Source of the DNA: UBA4416 sp963422675
GTDB lineage: Bacteria > Bacteroidota > Bacteroidia > B-17B0 > Aurantibacillaceae
Reading direction: 5' to 3'
Assembly (NCBI GenBank): GCA_963422675.2
Contig: CAXVYS010000013.1
Location: 246,893 to 310,892, forward strand
DNA: 64,000 nucleotides
Part shown: positions 43,467-53,392 of the stretch, one piece after another
How the letters are laid out: the number at the start of each line of letters is the position of its first letter
Numbering within the stretch: position 1 is the stretch's first letter
The notes under the pieces: generated by a model
What the model saw: only the letters and a program-made list of their open reading frames with translations
Told to the model about the DNA's origin: nothing
Database searches by the model: none
Translations under genes and position numbers: made by a program

Positions 43467-45770
43467 TTACTGTATAATTAATTTACGGGTACTTTTTTCA
43501 TTCTTAAAGTTAAGATTTACGAAATACACACCTGCGTTAAGGTTAAGAGAAGTAAACGAGATATTATTAAATCCGTTAGTTACATCCACGCTTCTGTTGT
43601 AAACTGTTCTTCCGGCAATATCAGTAATATGAAGCTCCAATTTTTCAGCCAAGTTAGCTTCAATCATCAAATTGAAATCACCTGTTGTAGGGTTAGGAGC
43701 TAATACATATTCGAAATTCGATGGAGTTGATTCATTAATCCCTACAGACGATGCTACATAACAAGGTGTACCAATACCGGTTGTATAAGTTGGATTTGCA
43801 ATATAAGTCATTTTAGAAAAATCAATGTAACAGGCATAACGTACACTATCAATAAACGGGTTACGGTTACCTTGTAATGAATCTAAAAAGTCGTTACGTG
43901 AAATCTCATACGAATCAGGTAAATCCTGGAAATGCCATTTTTTCAAAATGTTTTGATCTTGTCCGTAAGGAATGCTTGTACTGATAGGGTTTCTTAAACT
44001 CCAGTTCATCACAGCAGTACCTTTTAACTGCCCGTTATAAGCAGTAGCCATATACATAATAGCCCTTGCAAAATCTCCTTTGTGGTTTGAACGAGGTTCA
44101 AAAACACGTTGTTTCAATAAGTTTTTTCCATATTTACAATTCATATAAGTACTTATTACGCTATCAACTTCCCCTTCAGGATAATTACTACGCAACGCAT
44201 TTGCATTATTTTGATTGGTTGGAAATAAATGATGTTGATCATTGTATTCAGGTCTTTCAGGACTATCAGCCGGATTAGATGGCATCCAGTTATGACAGTA
44301 ACTATGCTCGCGGCTCATATATCCCCAGGCAAATGGCTCGGTATATACATAATTTTCGCTGCTATACACACAGGTCACTACTTTTTGTCCGGCTGTTGTA
44401 TCACGTGCTGTAAACAATTTAACCATCGTTTCATCATAATTACCATAAAAAGTAGAAGTATGAGGATAAACATGGGTTGTTAAATCAGTTACAAAAGTTG
44501 TATTAGCTACGCTGATTCCTGTATACTCATTAGTTGGCTGCATGCTCGTTAAAGCGTTAAAATTTCCGGTTAAAGGAGCTGTAGTATTATAGTTTGTATA
44601 AGCACCTGAACCATTGTAAGCAAAAATTGCTACCTGGTAAGTTAAACCTGCATAAATATTTGATAAACCGATATTCGTTAAAGAACTCGCATAAATTACT
44701 TTGCTTGATCCTATAGCGTCACCTCTCATATAAGATACACCGTCAACAGGTACATCTGTAATTGTCGAAGAACCTTGTTTTTTTAAGATCAGGTACGATT
44801 CCGGAGCTCCTGCTGCTGCTGAGAAAGAAGCTGCTGCACGATACGATTTAATGTTTGAAAAAGTTAAGTTCGTTGGTTGTGATGTTGGTTGATTTGCATA
44901 GCTTCCACCAATCCCTTTTAAGTTGATCACATAAGCACTTTCATCAGCATCATTACTATTGATCGTTAAAACGGCATCTCTGTATCCGGTTGTGGTTGGA
45001 TTAAAAGATATCGTTAAAGGCACATTTGAGCTTGGAGAAACCGAAGATGGAAAAGTTGGAGCAGTTACGGTATACTCTGCTGCTGCAGGTCCGCTTAAAG
45101 CCGTTGACATCAAACTCAATGTACTTACAGTACCTAAATTTTCGATGGTAAAATTAACTGTTGTGGGCGTGCTTACTGCAGAATTAAATAATGCGGAGTT
45201 ACCTCCCGTTAAAATAGTGTTTGCACCTTGTTTAATATTGATTTCCTGTGCTGTTACCGGTGCTGCCGCAATACTAATATCATCAACTCCAACATTGGAT
45301 CCTGATTGTTTAGTTGTAAAAAACCATCTTAAATAACGGGAGTTCGAATTTGGAGTAACTGTAAACGTGTATATAGTTCCGCTGGCTCCGGCTAATACGG
45401 TATGAGTTGCCAGAGTAGTCCATGAAGAACCAGCTATAGATTCCTGAAGATCAAAAGTTCCTGCCCATGATGTAGCAGTTCCTCCATAGTTCCCAATAAG
45501 ATTATAAACCACATTTCCCATAGCACCACTCACAAACACTTGAACATATTGCGATGCTGTACCAAATTTTATGGCTGCTGAACCACCAACTCCACCGTTT
45601 GCATAAACATTACTAGATGGGATATTCGTAGTCCAGCTGGCGGGTACTCCGCTTGCGGCAAAATTGTCAAAGTTATAACTTGTAGGTAAAGCAACCTGTG
45701 AAAAGGCCATTGAGGAAATAGCCATACAGGATGCCCATAACACGTTTTTCATTTTTTTCATGTGTATCAT
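43467..45770 (-). CDS. T9SS-secreted endonuclease I-type nuclease
   Basis: A 767-residue exoprotein with a signal peptide (MKKMKNVLWASCMAISSMAFSQ; in-frame ATGs at 45770, 45761 and 45752). The N-terminal ~400 residues are beta-rich (including a choice-of-anchor-like ENLGTVSTLSLMSTALSGP block). The endonuclease I core (about 440-690) has MSREHSYCHNWMPSNP (about 484-495) and YNDQHHLFPTNQNNANALRS, matching EndA/NucM. The T9SS sorting domain ends with AGVYFVNLNFKN...RKLIIQ. It should cut extracellular or phage DNA. It is the last gene of the operon. Confidence 0.85.
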   Translation of the reverse strand: MIHMKKMKNVLWASCMAISSMAFSQVALPTSYNFDNFAASGVPASWTTNIPSSNVYANGGVGGSAAIKFGTASQYVQVFVSGAMGNVVYNLIGNYGGTATSWAGTFDLQESIAGSSWTTLATHTVLAGASGTIYTFTVTPNSNSRYLRWFFTTKQSGSNVGVDDISIAAAPVTAQEINIKQGANTILTGGNSALFNSAVSTPTTVNFTIENLGTVSTLSLMSTALSGPAAAEYTVTAPTFPSSVSPSSNVPLTISFNPTTTGYRDAVLTINSNDADESAYVINLKGIGGSYANQPTSQPTNLTFSNIKSYRAAASFSAAAGAPESYLILKKQGSSTITDVPVDGVSYMRGDAIGSSKVIYASSLTNIGLSNIYAGLTYQVAIFAYNGSGAYTNYNTTAPLTGNFNALTSMQPTNEYTGISVANTTFVTDLTTHVYPHTSTFYGNYDETMVKLFTARDTTAGQKVVTCVYSSENYVYTEPFAWGYMSREHSYCHNWMPSNPADSPERPEYNDQHHLFPTNQNNANALRSNYPEGEVDSVISTYMNCKYGKNLLKQRVFEPRSNHKGDFARAIMYMATAYNGQLKGTAVMNWSLRNPISTSIPYGQDQNILKKWHFQDLPDSYEISRNDFLDSLQGNRNPFIDSVRYACYIDFSKMTYIANPTYTTGIGTPCYVASSVGINESTPSNFEYVLAPNPTTGDFNLMIEANLAEKLELHITDIAGRTVYNRSVDVTNGFNNISFTSLNLNAGVYFVNLNFKNEKSTRKLIIQ

Positions 45771-45809
45771 ATTTATCTTATTTATTTTTAATCTTTAATT
45801 CAAGGAAAT

Positions 45810-48047
45810 TTACTGAACAATCAGTTTTTTAGTTTCCTTTTTATTTCCTGTCATAATTTCAACCAGGTATATTCCTTTAGCGTACTCATTTGCAGAAAGC
45901 GTTATCACATTAGATCCTGTAACTCCTTCCGTTGTTTTAGTTTCCACTTTTTTGCCCATATAATCATACACTGAAATGAAAACACTTCCTACATCACCTA
46001 AGGTATAATTTAAAGTAAAACTTCCGGTAGTTGGGTTCGGATAAATAGTTAAACCATTTAATGGATGCTGGGTTTCATCAACTCCGGCAGCCAGAAGAGT
46101 TCTTTCATTCCAACGCATCGTAAATTCCTGAAAATACTGGTTAGCAATAGCTGCATCATGAACCACTACAGTATTCTCATCATTTTTTTGGTCAGCCGCA
46201 TTACTCCAATTATGAGAACCTGTAAATACCAATGGATCAGAGGATGTATTTGCCTGGTCAATTACCACATATTTATGATGAAGAATCCAGCTATGGCCAT
46301 CAACTGCAATATTAGCAGCACCCATACCGGTTTTCATATAGTTAAATTGTGTTCCATAACCTGTACTGTCATCTACCAGTCCTTGACCGGTTAAGCTCAT
46401 GGATTGAAACTGCGTTTCTATTTTAGTTGCCAGATCGGTACGTGATACCAACATCGAACAAAAATTCATGGTTGAATTAGCGGTATTTAAAGTTGCCAGA
46501 AGTGCCGAATTTGTATTGTCAGACGGGCTAAAGTACTGCTCTACTCTTTTACCTCCCACAATATATTCATGAGGCGTATTGTCTGTTTTAAACTGTCCGA
46601 ATTTTGATAAAGCTATATTTGCCGAAGAAGTCACTACCGTATCACCCCACATTTCATCAAACTCAATTTTGTAACCTCTTGCCATACTCTGATCCTGAAA
46701 AATGATCACATTGTTGGCATCTGTATTTAATTGCGCATTGGTCCAATTAGTGGATCCTGTCCAAACAATTGCATCCGAAGGACTGTTCACATCAATTACT
46801 ACAAATTTGTTATGCATAATTGTATAATTAGCTCCCTGCGGGCTGGCAATCCATTTACACTGTGTGCTTATGGTTGTTAAGCCTGATTGTGCCGTGGATC
46901 CGTCATATACAATACGTACCTTAACACCTCTTGCAGCAGCAGCATTAACAGCAGTGGTAATTCCTGAAGAATTATCCCAGTTATAGATGGCAATTTCCAA
47001 TTCACTTTTTGCACGATTAATATAGGCAATTAAGGTATCATCAATTAAACCGATTAATGGCTTTGCATTATTACCAGTCGATGCAACAGTATTATCTACA
47101 CTACGTGTAAAATAGGCTTTAACAGTCCCGGATGAATTCGATTTTGTACAGTATGCTTTTGTAGAAGAGCTCGCTGTATCTGTTCCATTAATCGAAAATA
47201 CTTTAGCATAATAAACAGAAGCAGCTGGCAAGCCCGTTACTGAAGTTGTATGGCTTATAGCAGAGTTGGCTGTTAATGTAACAACGCCTGAAGTTAAAAG
47301 CTGATCTTTGGCAATTTTAATATAGGAGTTTGAACCTGCTATATTTGTCCCCCAGGCAAGATCAAAGCCCGATGTCGAAATATTAGAAATGGCAGGTTGG
47401 GCTGTAATGTAAATCGAAGAGTTATTGATGATGTCATTCCAGTCTCTCAGCAATAGCTGGTATCCGGTAGTACAACCTGTTACAGGTGAAGAACAAAACT
47501 GGGATAAAATACCTATTAAATTTACTGATGCATTAGGAATTACTGTCCCAACTAACGTAGAAGTAGTTGCAACCCTTACCTGCGCTGTTTGAGCAGAACT
47601 TACATAATTATAATTTGTATTACCGGCAAAGGTTCCGCCACCTAAAGTAAACAATCCGTTATTGACCTTAACTAACTGTCCCTCATAAGCTTCCGTCATG
47701 CCTGTTGGTGTTAGTGTAGCAGGCGTGGGTAAAGCATTACCTGTAGCAAAAACCGTAAAGGTTACGGGAGTAATTTCCAATAAGTTATTGTAGCTGGTAA
47801 GCGTACCATTGGCAATAATAGAATCACCACGGTTAACCGTACTTAAATTGGATCCGTAGATAGAGATACCACCGGTGATATCCTGTACATACCGGATACT
47901 GCCCAGTTCAGAGCCGTTTAATACAATACCTCTGATGGTAACGTTACTTCCCACAGCAGCTGCACGTGCAGCAGCAATGTGTTGTGCCATAGATACAGCA
48001 TTAGAGCAGGCAATAAGAGCAATTGTTGTAATAATTCTGTTCTTCAT
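45810..48047 (-). CDS. T9SS-secreted phospholipase D-like nuclease
   Basis: A 745-residue exoprotein starting at ATG 48047 (signal peptide MKNRIITTIALIACSNAVSMAQ). The longer frame upstream runs into the receptor gene and is not used. After the signal come an OB-fold-like beta domain and a fibronectin-like segment. Two HKD motifs follow, MHNKFVVIDVNSPSD (about 411) and LHHKYVVIDQANTSSD (about 588), both intact and in order, as in two-domain PLD enzymes. A T9SS tail ends in NKKETKKLIVQ. Phosphodiesterase action on nucleic acid or phospholipid is inferred. It lies 39 bases before the endonuclease gene. Confidence 0.82.
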   Translation of the reverse strand: MKNRIITTIALIACSNAVSMAQHIAAARAAAVGSNVTIRGIVLNGSELGSIRYVQDITGGISIYGSNLSTVNRGDSIIANGTLTSYNNLLEITPVTFTVFATGNALPTPATLTPTGMTEAYEGQLVKVNNGLFTLGGGTFAGNTNYNYVSSAQTAQVRVATTSTLVGTVIPNASVNLIGILSQFCSSPVTGCTTGYQLLLRDWNDIINNSSIYITAQPAISNISTSGFDLAWGTNIAGSNSYIKIAKDQLLTSGVVTLTANSAISHTTSVTGLPAASVYYAKVFSINGTDTASSSTKAYCTKSNSSGTVKAYFTRSVDNTVASTGNNAKPLIGLIDDTLIAYINRAKSELEIAIYNWDNSSGITTAVNAAAARGVKVRIVYDGSTAQSGLTTISTQCKWIASPQGANYTIMHNKFVVIDVNSPSDAIVWTGSTNWTNAQLNTDANNVIIFQDQSMARGYKIEFDEMWGDTVVTSSANIALSKFGQFKTDNTPHEYIVGGKRVEQYFSPSDNTNSALLATLNTANSTMNFCSMLVSRTDLATKIETQFQSMSLTGQGLVDDSTGYGTQFNYMKTGMGAANIAVDGHSWILHHKYVVIDQANTSSDPLVFTGSHNWSNAADQKNDENTVVVHDAAIANQYFQEFTMRWNERTLLAAGVDETQHPLNGLTIYPNPTTGSFTLNYTLGDVGSVFISVYDYMGKKVETKTTEGVTGSNVITLSANEYAKGIYLVEIMTGNKKETKKLIVQ

Positions 48048-48099
48048 TTTGTTTGTTTTAAAAATTATTTTAATTGGCTCATAGTTTTTGCAATAATTT

Positions 48100-50826
48100 T
48101 TAGAAAGTAAGCTTGGTACCAAACACAAATGTTCGTCCCACACCAAAATAAACCAGCGCATAGGTTGCATTAAAGCCACCATTACCCTGTGCTTCATTAA
48201 TATACATCGTGTTAAGCAAATTATTTACAGTAGCGTAAAGGTTTACTTTGATCACCCCTTTAATAGGAACCTCATAACCAATGTTAAGATCAAGCAACGT
48301 ATATGAAGGAAGCTTCCAGCTATCTTTGTTTACATTTGATCCTGATAAATCAACGGCTGTAAAGCTTGCGTAGTTTTTATCGAAACGTGTTACACGCGGT
48401 TTAATATAAAATCCTTTAAATGGCATAAAACGAACCCCAAGACTGGCCTGCTGTTGTGCAGCATTACCTACATGCACGCCTTTAGCAGAATACGTTAGAG
48501 AATCCTGTAGCACACCATTAGGATCATAAGAATATACAGTTCCTCCTGAATTATATTTCCAGTCACCAAAAGATAATACCCCGTCAAATTCAATTTGTTT
48601 AATTGGTTTATAGTTTACTTCAAATTCAAGTCCTTTGTAGTTAACATCAACTCCATTTGTTTGGTAGTAATTTCCGCTGGCATCTGTTTTTAATGGTTGT
48701 GGTTGGTTTAACCAGTTGGTGTAATAAGCATTTGCAGAACCTGACAATTTATTATATCTAATACCGTAACCAACTTCAAATGATTGGATATATTGAGGCT
48801 TGAAGCCCTTAATAGCCACATTGGAAAAATTAAATGTGCTTACAAAATTTTGTGGGATTTGCATAATACCTACATTTACAAAGGCATTATGGTGGTCATT
48901 GATATTATAGTTTGCCCCACCTTTAATAGTATATCCTAACTGCCATTTCCAACCGGTGGTAGCTGTACGTATACCGGGCGAGTTTCGATCGTATTTTACA
49001 TCATTGTGTACAACAACTGTATTATAACCTACATAGTTATTATAGGTTGTATCAGATAATACCAGATCCTTTTTCTTGTAATAATCAATTCTGTTAAATC
49101 CTGTGTAAGATCCTGTAGCCGTTAAAAAGGCAACCCATTTATCTTTTTTAAATTCTGCCTGGGCAATCAAACCTCCATATTTTACAAGGCTATTATAATT
49201 GGAACCAAATACGTCATCTGTTCTTTTAATAAAGTTTGATTTATCCAAAGGGTCTAAATTAGGGTTTACATTAGTTCCACTTTCTACATAATAATCACCC
49301 CCCAGTAAATTATATACAGTTGAAGTATGATAACCATGGTAATACCTGGCATCAATCCCATAGGTTAAAGTAAACAGCTTATTAAGTTTGGTAGTAGCAG
49401 TTGAAAGCACTCCTACCCATTTATGATTGTTGTTTGATGATCTTAATATGGTAGTTGATTTATGTTCGGTAGTACTGTAATTGGGATCAATAAAAGTAGA
49501 ATTACTATTATATTTTGCTTGTAATAAATAATAGCCCGTAACCGAATCCCTGTTTGTAATGGTTGGTGTATAACCTGTACCACCACCTGTACCAAAAGAA
49601 GCATATACAACTGTGGATAAGGTTGTTTTTTCTCCAATCTTCCAGAAATGATTTAAACTTAATAACGGCTTATTAAAAACATTTACTTTATCATTAATAG
49701 TTGCCCCATTTAATAATGCCTGATCCGGGTTCCATCTTAAACTTCTATCACCTTGTGTTAAAGTGGTATATTTTGTGTTGCTTCCTTGTATGCTTCTGAT
49801 AACAGAATCGGAATTAACTCCTAATTTCTTTGCATACTCTTTACTGTAAACAGCAATAGGCATCATACTGGTTCTTTGCCCGTGCGATTGCGGAGCACCA
49901 TTAACACCAAAACTAATGAGGTGTTTTGAGTTTGGTTGATATTGTATTTTTGCAAAATAAGAATAGGCTTTGTTCCAGGTTTGTTCTGCCCAGCCATTCC
50001 CTTCACTATATGTGCCCGCTAATGTAATCCCCCATTTATTATTAAGCAACCCTGAATTATAAGAAACACCTATCAGGTTATAACCGTTATTCCCCCACTC
50101 TTTCTTTACCACAGTTTGTTGTTTGCTTTCGATACCATTTGTAATAAAGTTCATGGTACCACCAACAGATGCCACTGCCAGCTTGGTTGCTCCCAAACCT
50201 CTTTGTATCTGCATGGATTTTGTAATATCTTTTAAACCGGCCCAGTTACTCCAGTAAACAGCTCCGTTTTCCATATCATTAACCGGTACACCATCTACCA
50301 TCACAGCAATAAAGTTTTGGCTGAATCCACGAATGGTTACCCTCGAATCTCCTACACCTCCTCCTCCACCGGAAGCATAAGCTCCGGGAGTTGTATTAGC
50401 AATCATACTGATATCCCTTCCTCCTAATTCTTCCTGAATTTTAGTAGAAGAGATCGTACTGAAAGCTACAGGCGTTTCCCTTATCTGCGCTATATTTGCA
50501 AATACCTCTACTTCATCCAGAGTATTGCTTTCTAATTTAAATTCAAATTTTTTATTGGAATAGAGTTTTACTTTCTGAATATACTTTTTGTAACCCAGCA
50601 TAGATACTTCTAAACTATAATCACCTTTTGGTAATTTTAAGCTAAAGTTTCCTTCAAGATCTGTTACAGCACCTACGCCGGCTTTTGCCAAGACAGTAGC
50701 ACCAATAAGACCCTCACCGGTTTCAGTATCTTTAATGGATCCCGAAATAACCACTTTTGAACTATCCTGTGCTTTTAATACAAAGCCACAAACAATCAAT
50801 AAAATAATTAAACTATTCTTTAACAT
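48100..50826 (-). CDS. TonB-dependent outer-membrane receptor
   Basis: A 908-residue importer with a signal peptide (about residues 1-19), a carboxypeptidase-regulatory-like domain (ISGSIKDTETGEGLIGATVL), a plug with DSRVTIRGFSQNFIAVMVDG and WSNWAGLKDITKSMQIQRG, and a large barrel ending GRTFVFGTKLTF. No SusD-like partner gene is next to it, so it is not a standard SusCD pair. It sits between the lamin-tail and PLD genes, so uptake of nucleic-acid breakdown products is a working idea; the ligand is unknown. Confidence 0.83.
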   Translation of the reverse strand: MLKNSLIILLIVCGFVLKAQDSSKVVISGSIKDTETGEGLIGATVLAKAGVGAVTDLEGNFSLKLPKGDYSLEVSMLGYKKYIQKVKLYSNKKFEFKLESNTLDEVEVFANIAQIRETPVAFSTISSTKIQEELGGRDISMIANTTPGAYASGGGGGVGDSRVTIRGFSQNFIAVMVDGVPVNDMENGAVYWSNWAGLKDITKSMQIQRGLGATKLAVASVGGTMNFITNGIESKQQTVVKKEWGNNGYNLIGVSYNSGLLNNKWGITLAGTYSEGNGWAEQTWNKAYSYFAKIQYQPNSKHLISFGVNGAPQSHGQRTSMMPIAVYSKEYAKKLGVNSDSVIRSIQGSNTKYTTLTQGDRSLRWNPDQALLNGATINDKVNVFNKPLLSLNHFWKIGEKTTLSTVVYASFGTGGGTGYTPTITNRDSVTGYYLLQAKYNSNSTFIDPNYSTTEHKSTTILRSSNNNHKWVGVLSTATTKLNKLFTLTYGIDARYYHGYHTSTVYNLLGGDYYVESGTNVNPNLDPLDKSNFIKRTDDVFGSNYNSLVKYGGLIAQAEFKKDKWVAFLTATGSYTGFNRIDYYKKKDLVLSDTTYNNYVGYNTVVVHNDVKYDRNSPGIRTATTGWKWQLGYTIKGGANYNINDHHNAFVNVGIMQIPQNFVSTFNFSNVAIKGFKPQYIQSFEVGYGIRYNKLSGSANAYYTNWLNQPQPLKTDASGNYYQTNGVDVNYKGLEFEVNYKPIKQIEFDGVLSFGDWKYNSGGTVYSYDPNGVLQDSLTYSAKGVHVGNAAQQQASLGVRFMPFKGFYIKPRVTRFDKNYASFTAVDLSGSNVNKDSWKLPSYTLLDLNIGYEVPIKGVIKVNLYATVNNLLNTMYINEAQGNGGFNATYALVYFGVGRTFVFGTKLTF

Positions 50827-50843
50827 AAGGTTTTATCAAATAA

Positions 50844-50869
50844 AAGGGCTGAATATTGCATCAGCCCTT
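50844..50869 (-). other. Hairpin between the lamin-tail and receptor genes
   Basis: AAGGGCTGA and TCAGCCCTT form a perfect nine-base stem with an eight-base loop, and a T-rich stretch (TTTTATTTG) follows on the minus strand. It lies within the 67-base gap and could attenuate the downstream genes. Confidence 0.55.
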
Positions 50870-50893
50870 ATGAGTTTTTACTAAATCGAATAA

Positions 50894-51811
50894 TTACTGG
50901 ATAATTAGTTTTTCTGTCTTGATACCTATCTCATTTCTGACAATGGCATAATAGATTCCGTGGGAAATTCCAAGGTTTCTTAACACGATCGTGTTTTCAG
51001 AACCAACAGAAGTATAGCTATAAACAACCTGACCAATAGCATTGATCACATTGATTTCTTTAATATTTTTATCACTTACAAAAGCAATTTCGTTTCCGTT
51101 TGATGGATTAGGAAATACTTTTAAGTAAACTACTTTCGCATTTTCTTTTACGCCTAAAGGTTTACAATCGCAAGTATGTATTCCAACATTTGTCCAGTTA
51201 TCATTAGATAAAGAATCCCATTCCAGTTTCACATTAAATGCCGCAGGATTACTCATTACACCTGTTTTAACAGATGCCTTTCTTTGTAAAGAGTGATCTT
51301 TTGTCCACCATTTACCCATTCCAGTACCACCGGTATAAGGAGCGATGTCGCTCCATGCTGTAGTTGGTTGTTCGCCGATTCTACCAAAAATATCAATACG
51401 TGCATAAGGGCTTTTTCTTACTAATACCATTGCATCGTCGCCATTCATAAATGTAGGTGAAGGATAAGGTCCATCCAATTGTTGAGCTAATGCCTGTAAA
51501 GCCGGGTTACAAGCCGGAGAGGTAGAAGTTGTTCCTGAAGTAACACCAACACCATTAGCAATAACAAATGTACTGTAAGATGCAACCGACCCTGTAAGAT
51601 CAGTACTGTCTGTACCTGTTGCAGAACCATTAGAATAACGTACCAAACGGTAATTACTCATACTAATTGTAGTTGAAGTTGGGTTGTAAAATTCCATTGC
51701 TTTACTGTTAGCACTTCCTTCGCAGTATTCAGAGATAAATAATTCGGTACATTGTGCTTTACCAACTGAGGCAATTGCAATTAACGATAAGCTTAATAAA
51801 ATTTTTTTCAT
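50894..51811 (-). CDS. T9SS-secreted lamin-tail-domain protein
   Basis: A 305-residue protein with a signal peptide (MKKILLSLSLIAIASVGKAQ). The lamin-tail domain opens with CTELFISEYCEGSANSKAMEFYNPT; a cysteine pair (CDCKPLG) precedes the T9SS domain, which ends with TEKLIIQ. Such domains are common beside secreted nucleases in Bacteroidota. It is the promoter-proximal gene of the operon and may be a surface adhesin or nuclease accessory. Function is inferred from context. Confidence 0.8.
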   Translation of the reverse strand: MKKILLSLSLIAIASVGKAQCTELFISEYCEGSANSKAMEFYNPTSTTISMSNYRLVRYSNGSATGTDSTDLTGSVASYSTFVIANGVGVTSGTTSTSPACNPALQALAQQLDGPYPSPTFMNGDDAMVLVRKSPYARIDIFGRIGEQPTTAWSDIAPYTGGTGMGKWWTKDHSLQRKASVKTGVMSNPAAFNVKLEWDSLSNDNWTNVGIHTCDCKPLGVKENAKVVYLKVFPNPSNGNEIAFVSDKNIKEINVINAIGQVVYSYTSVGSENTIVLRNLGISHGIYYAIVRNEIGIKTEKLIIQ

Positions 51812-51912
51812 GTTTTTTGATTTAAGAGTTTCTAATTTATCTGCTAAAAGTGGTTTAAGGCGGATCGCAGAATAGCTTTCCTCTTATAGGGTGGTCACTT
51901 AATTTAGCAACA

Positions 51913-51943
51913 CAAAAATAAGACAATTTGGGCTACCCACAAA
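51913..51943 (-). promoter_or_regulatory. Canonical promoter of the nuclease/TonB-receptor operon
   Basis: Read on the minus strand: TTTG (51943-51940), a 19-base spacer and TATTTTTG (51920-51913). This fits the TTTG-N19-21-TAnnTTTG consensus. The start would be near 51906, giving a leader of about 95 bases before the ATG at 51811. Confidence 0.72.
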
Positions 51944-52123
51944 CACTTGTGGATAAATATGATAATTCGTTAAGAAAGATTTAACAATTAATTAAGTTAT
52001 TAAGAAAACACACAAAAGATGTTGTTAAAAGCAATTTCAAATTAATCAGGAGGCATAGGCCTGAGAATTGAGGCCCCTATGCTAAATTTTCATTTTTTAA
52101 CTTTAAACTCAGGCAATAAAAAC

Positions 52124-52131
52124 TATATTTG
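52124..52131 (+). promoter_or_regulatory. -7 box for the TlpA-like gene
   Basis: TATATTTG matches TAnnTTTG, 20 bases before ATG 52152. TTTA at 52102-52105 is a near -33 match at the expected distance. Confidence 0.55.
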
Positions 52132-52151
52132 TTTGTTAAATACACAAAAAA

Positions 52152-53261
52152 ATGATTAAATTTCTCTATATCAGTTTAGCTGCCGTATCCTTTCCATCGA
52201 TGGCACAATCTTCTTTTAACTTTTCTGTTTCAGGAAACCTTAAAAACGTAAAAGACAACGCTTATACCTATATTCATCATAAATGGAATAACAAGGATAT
52301 TACCGATAGTGTAAAAATTAAATCAGGTAATTTTTCCTATGCCGGAAAATCGGAAGAAACCAATATGTATTGGATCACTAAAGGCCGTAATATTAATGAA
52401 CAGCCAAACCTGGTATTTTTTATTGATGGTGGTAAAACAACGGTTAAAGCTAATGCTGATAGTTTAGCTTATGGGAAAATACAGGGAGGCCAAACCCAAA
52501 AAGATTATATGGAATATAATGGTTTAATGCAGGGATATGGCATTAAGCAACAGGATATGGTAAACCGGTATAATGAAGCTAAAGGTAAGGGCGATGCCAC
52601 AGCCATGAATGCCATTCAGGCTGAATACCAAAACATGGATAAGGAAGTGAAATTATCTATGGAAAACTTCATTAAAACTCACCCGAAATCGGCAGTTAGC
52701 GGCTTTGCGATTTACTACAACTATCAAAATGCCAATGTACCGGCTGAAGAGCTGGAACGCATTGTTGGCTTATTGGATAAAAGTATCTTAACCACTAAAT
52801 ATGGAAAACTTGCCCAGGAAAAATTGCTTCAGCTAAGAGGTACTACTATAGGGTATCCTGCGATTAATTTTTCACAGGCCGATCCCAGCGGAAAAATGGT
52901 TAACCTGAACGACCTGAAAGGAAAATATGTATTGGTAGATTTCTGGGCCAGCTGGTGTGGACCTTGCAGGGCAGAAAACCCTAATGTAGTAAGCGCGTTT
53001 AATAAATATAAAGATAAGGGCTTTACCATATTAGGCGTTTCTTTTGATCAAAATAAAGATAAATGGCTACAGGCTATTGAAGCAGATAAACTGGCATGGA
53101 CACAGGTAAGTGATTTGAAAGGTTGGGGAAATGAAGCCGGAAAATTATATGGTATCAGTAGCATTCCTCAAAATTTGTTACTGGACAAAGAAGGTAAAAT
53201 CGTTGCCAAAAACCTGAGAGGGGCTGATCTTGACGCCAAACTGGAAGAGATCATTAAATAA
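52152..53261 (+). CDS. TlpA-like thiol-disulfide oxidoreductase with DUF4369
   Basis: A 369-residue periplasmic protein. A signal peptide ends in SMAQ, then a DUF4369 domain (about residues 20-130), and a C-terminal thioredoxin fold with DFWASWCGPCRAENPNV (C269-G-P-C272) and a FSQADPSGKMVNL start. The catalytic CGPC and GISSIPQNLLLD loop are intact. It is the Bacteroidota-typical disulfide-reductase layout; clients are unknown. Confidence 0.87.
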   Translation: MIKFLYISLAAVSFPSMAQSSFNFSVSGNLKNVKDNAYTYIHHKWNNKDITDSVKIKSGNFSYAGKSEETNMYWITKGRNINEQPNLVFFIDGGKTTVKANADSLAYGKIQGGQTQKDYMEYNGLMQGYGIKQQDMVNRYNEAKGKGDATAMNAIQAEYQNMDKEVKLSMENFIKTHPKSAVSGFAIYYNYQNANVPAEELERIVGLLDKSILTTKYGKLAQEKLLQLRGTTIGYPAINFSQADPSGKMVNLNDLKGKYVLVDFWASWCGPCRAENPNVVSAFNKYKDKGFTILGVSFDQNKDKWLQAIEADKLAWTQVSDLKGWGNEAGKLYGISSIPQNLLLDKEGKIVAKNLRGADLDAKLEEIIK

Positions 53262-53355
53262 CCGAATCAATCCCTTACAGTACTTCCTTTTAATAAACTA
53301 CATTAATATTTATATCAATAATAAACATCTATTACTTAAAATTAAAAACAAATTA

Positions 53356-53363
53356 TAAATTTG
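53356..53363 (+). promoter_or_regulatory. -7 box for the PPIase operon
   Basis: TAAATTTG matches TAnnTTTG, 29 bases before ATG 53393. Confidence 0.5.
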
Positions 53364-53392
53364 CTCTTCAAAAAAAACAACACTATCCACAT

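Larger units (their letters stand above)
51812..52151. other. Divergent promoter region (340 bases)
   Basis: Between the minus-strand operon and the plus-strand TlpA gene. It holds the operon promoter (51913-51943, minus) and a -7 box for the TlpA gene (52124). I see no open frame or RNA gene. Confidence 0.5.

Noticed and set aside
44959..45336. A 125-codon plus-strand open frame opposite the endonuclease gene
   Set aside because: It lies in the antisense of a low-complexity beta-rich stretch, and the minus-strand protein has a signal peptide, a nuclease core and a T9SS tail.
48048..48197. An in-frame 50-codon extension of the PLD gene
   Set aside because: It lacks a signal peptide and runs into the receptor gene; ATG 48047 begins the correct signal peptide MKNRIITTIALIACSNAVSMAQ.
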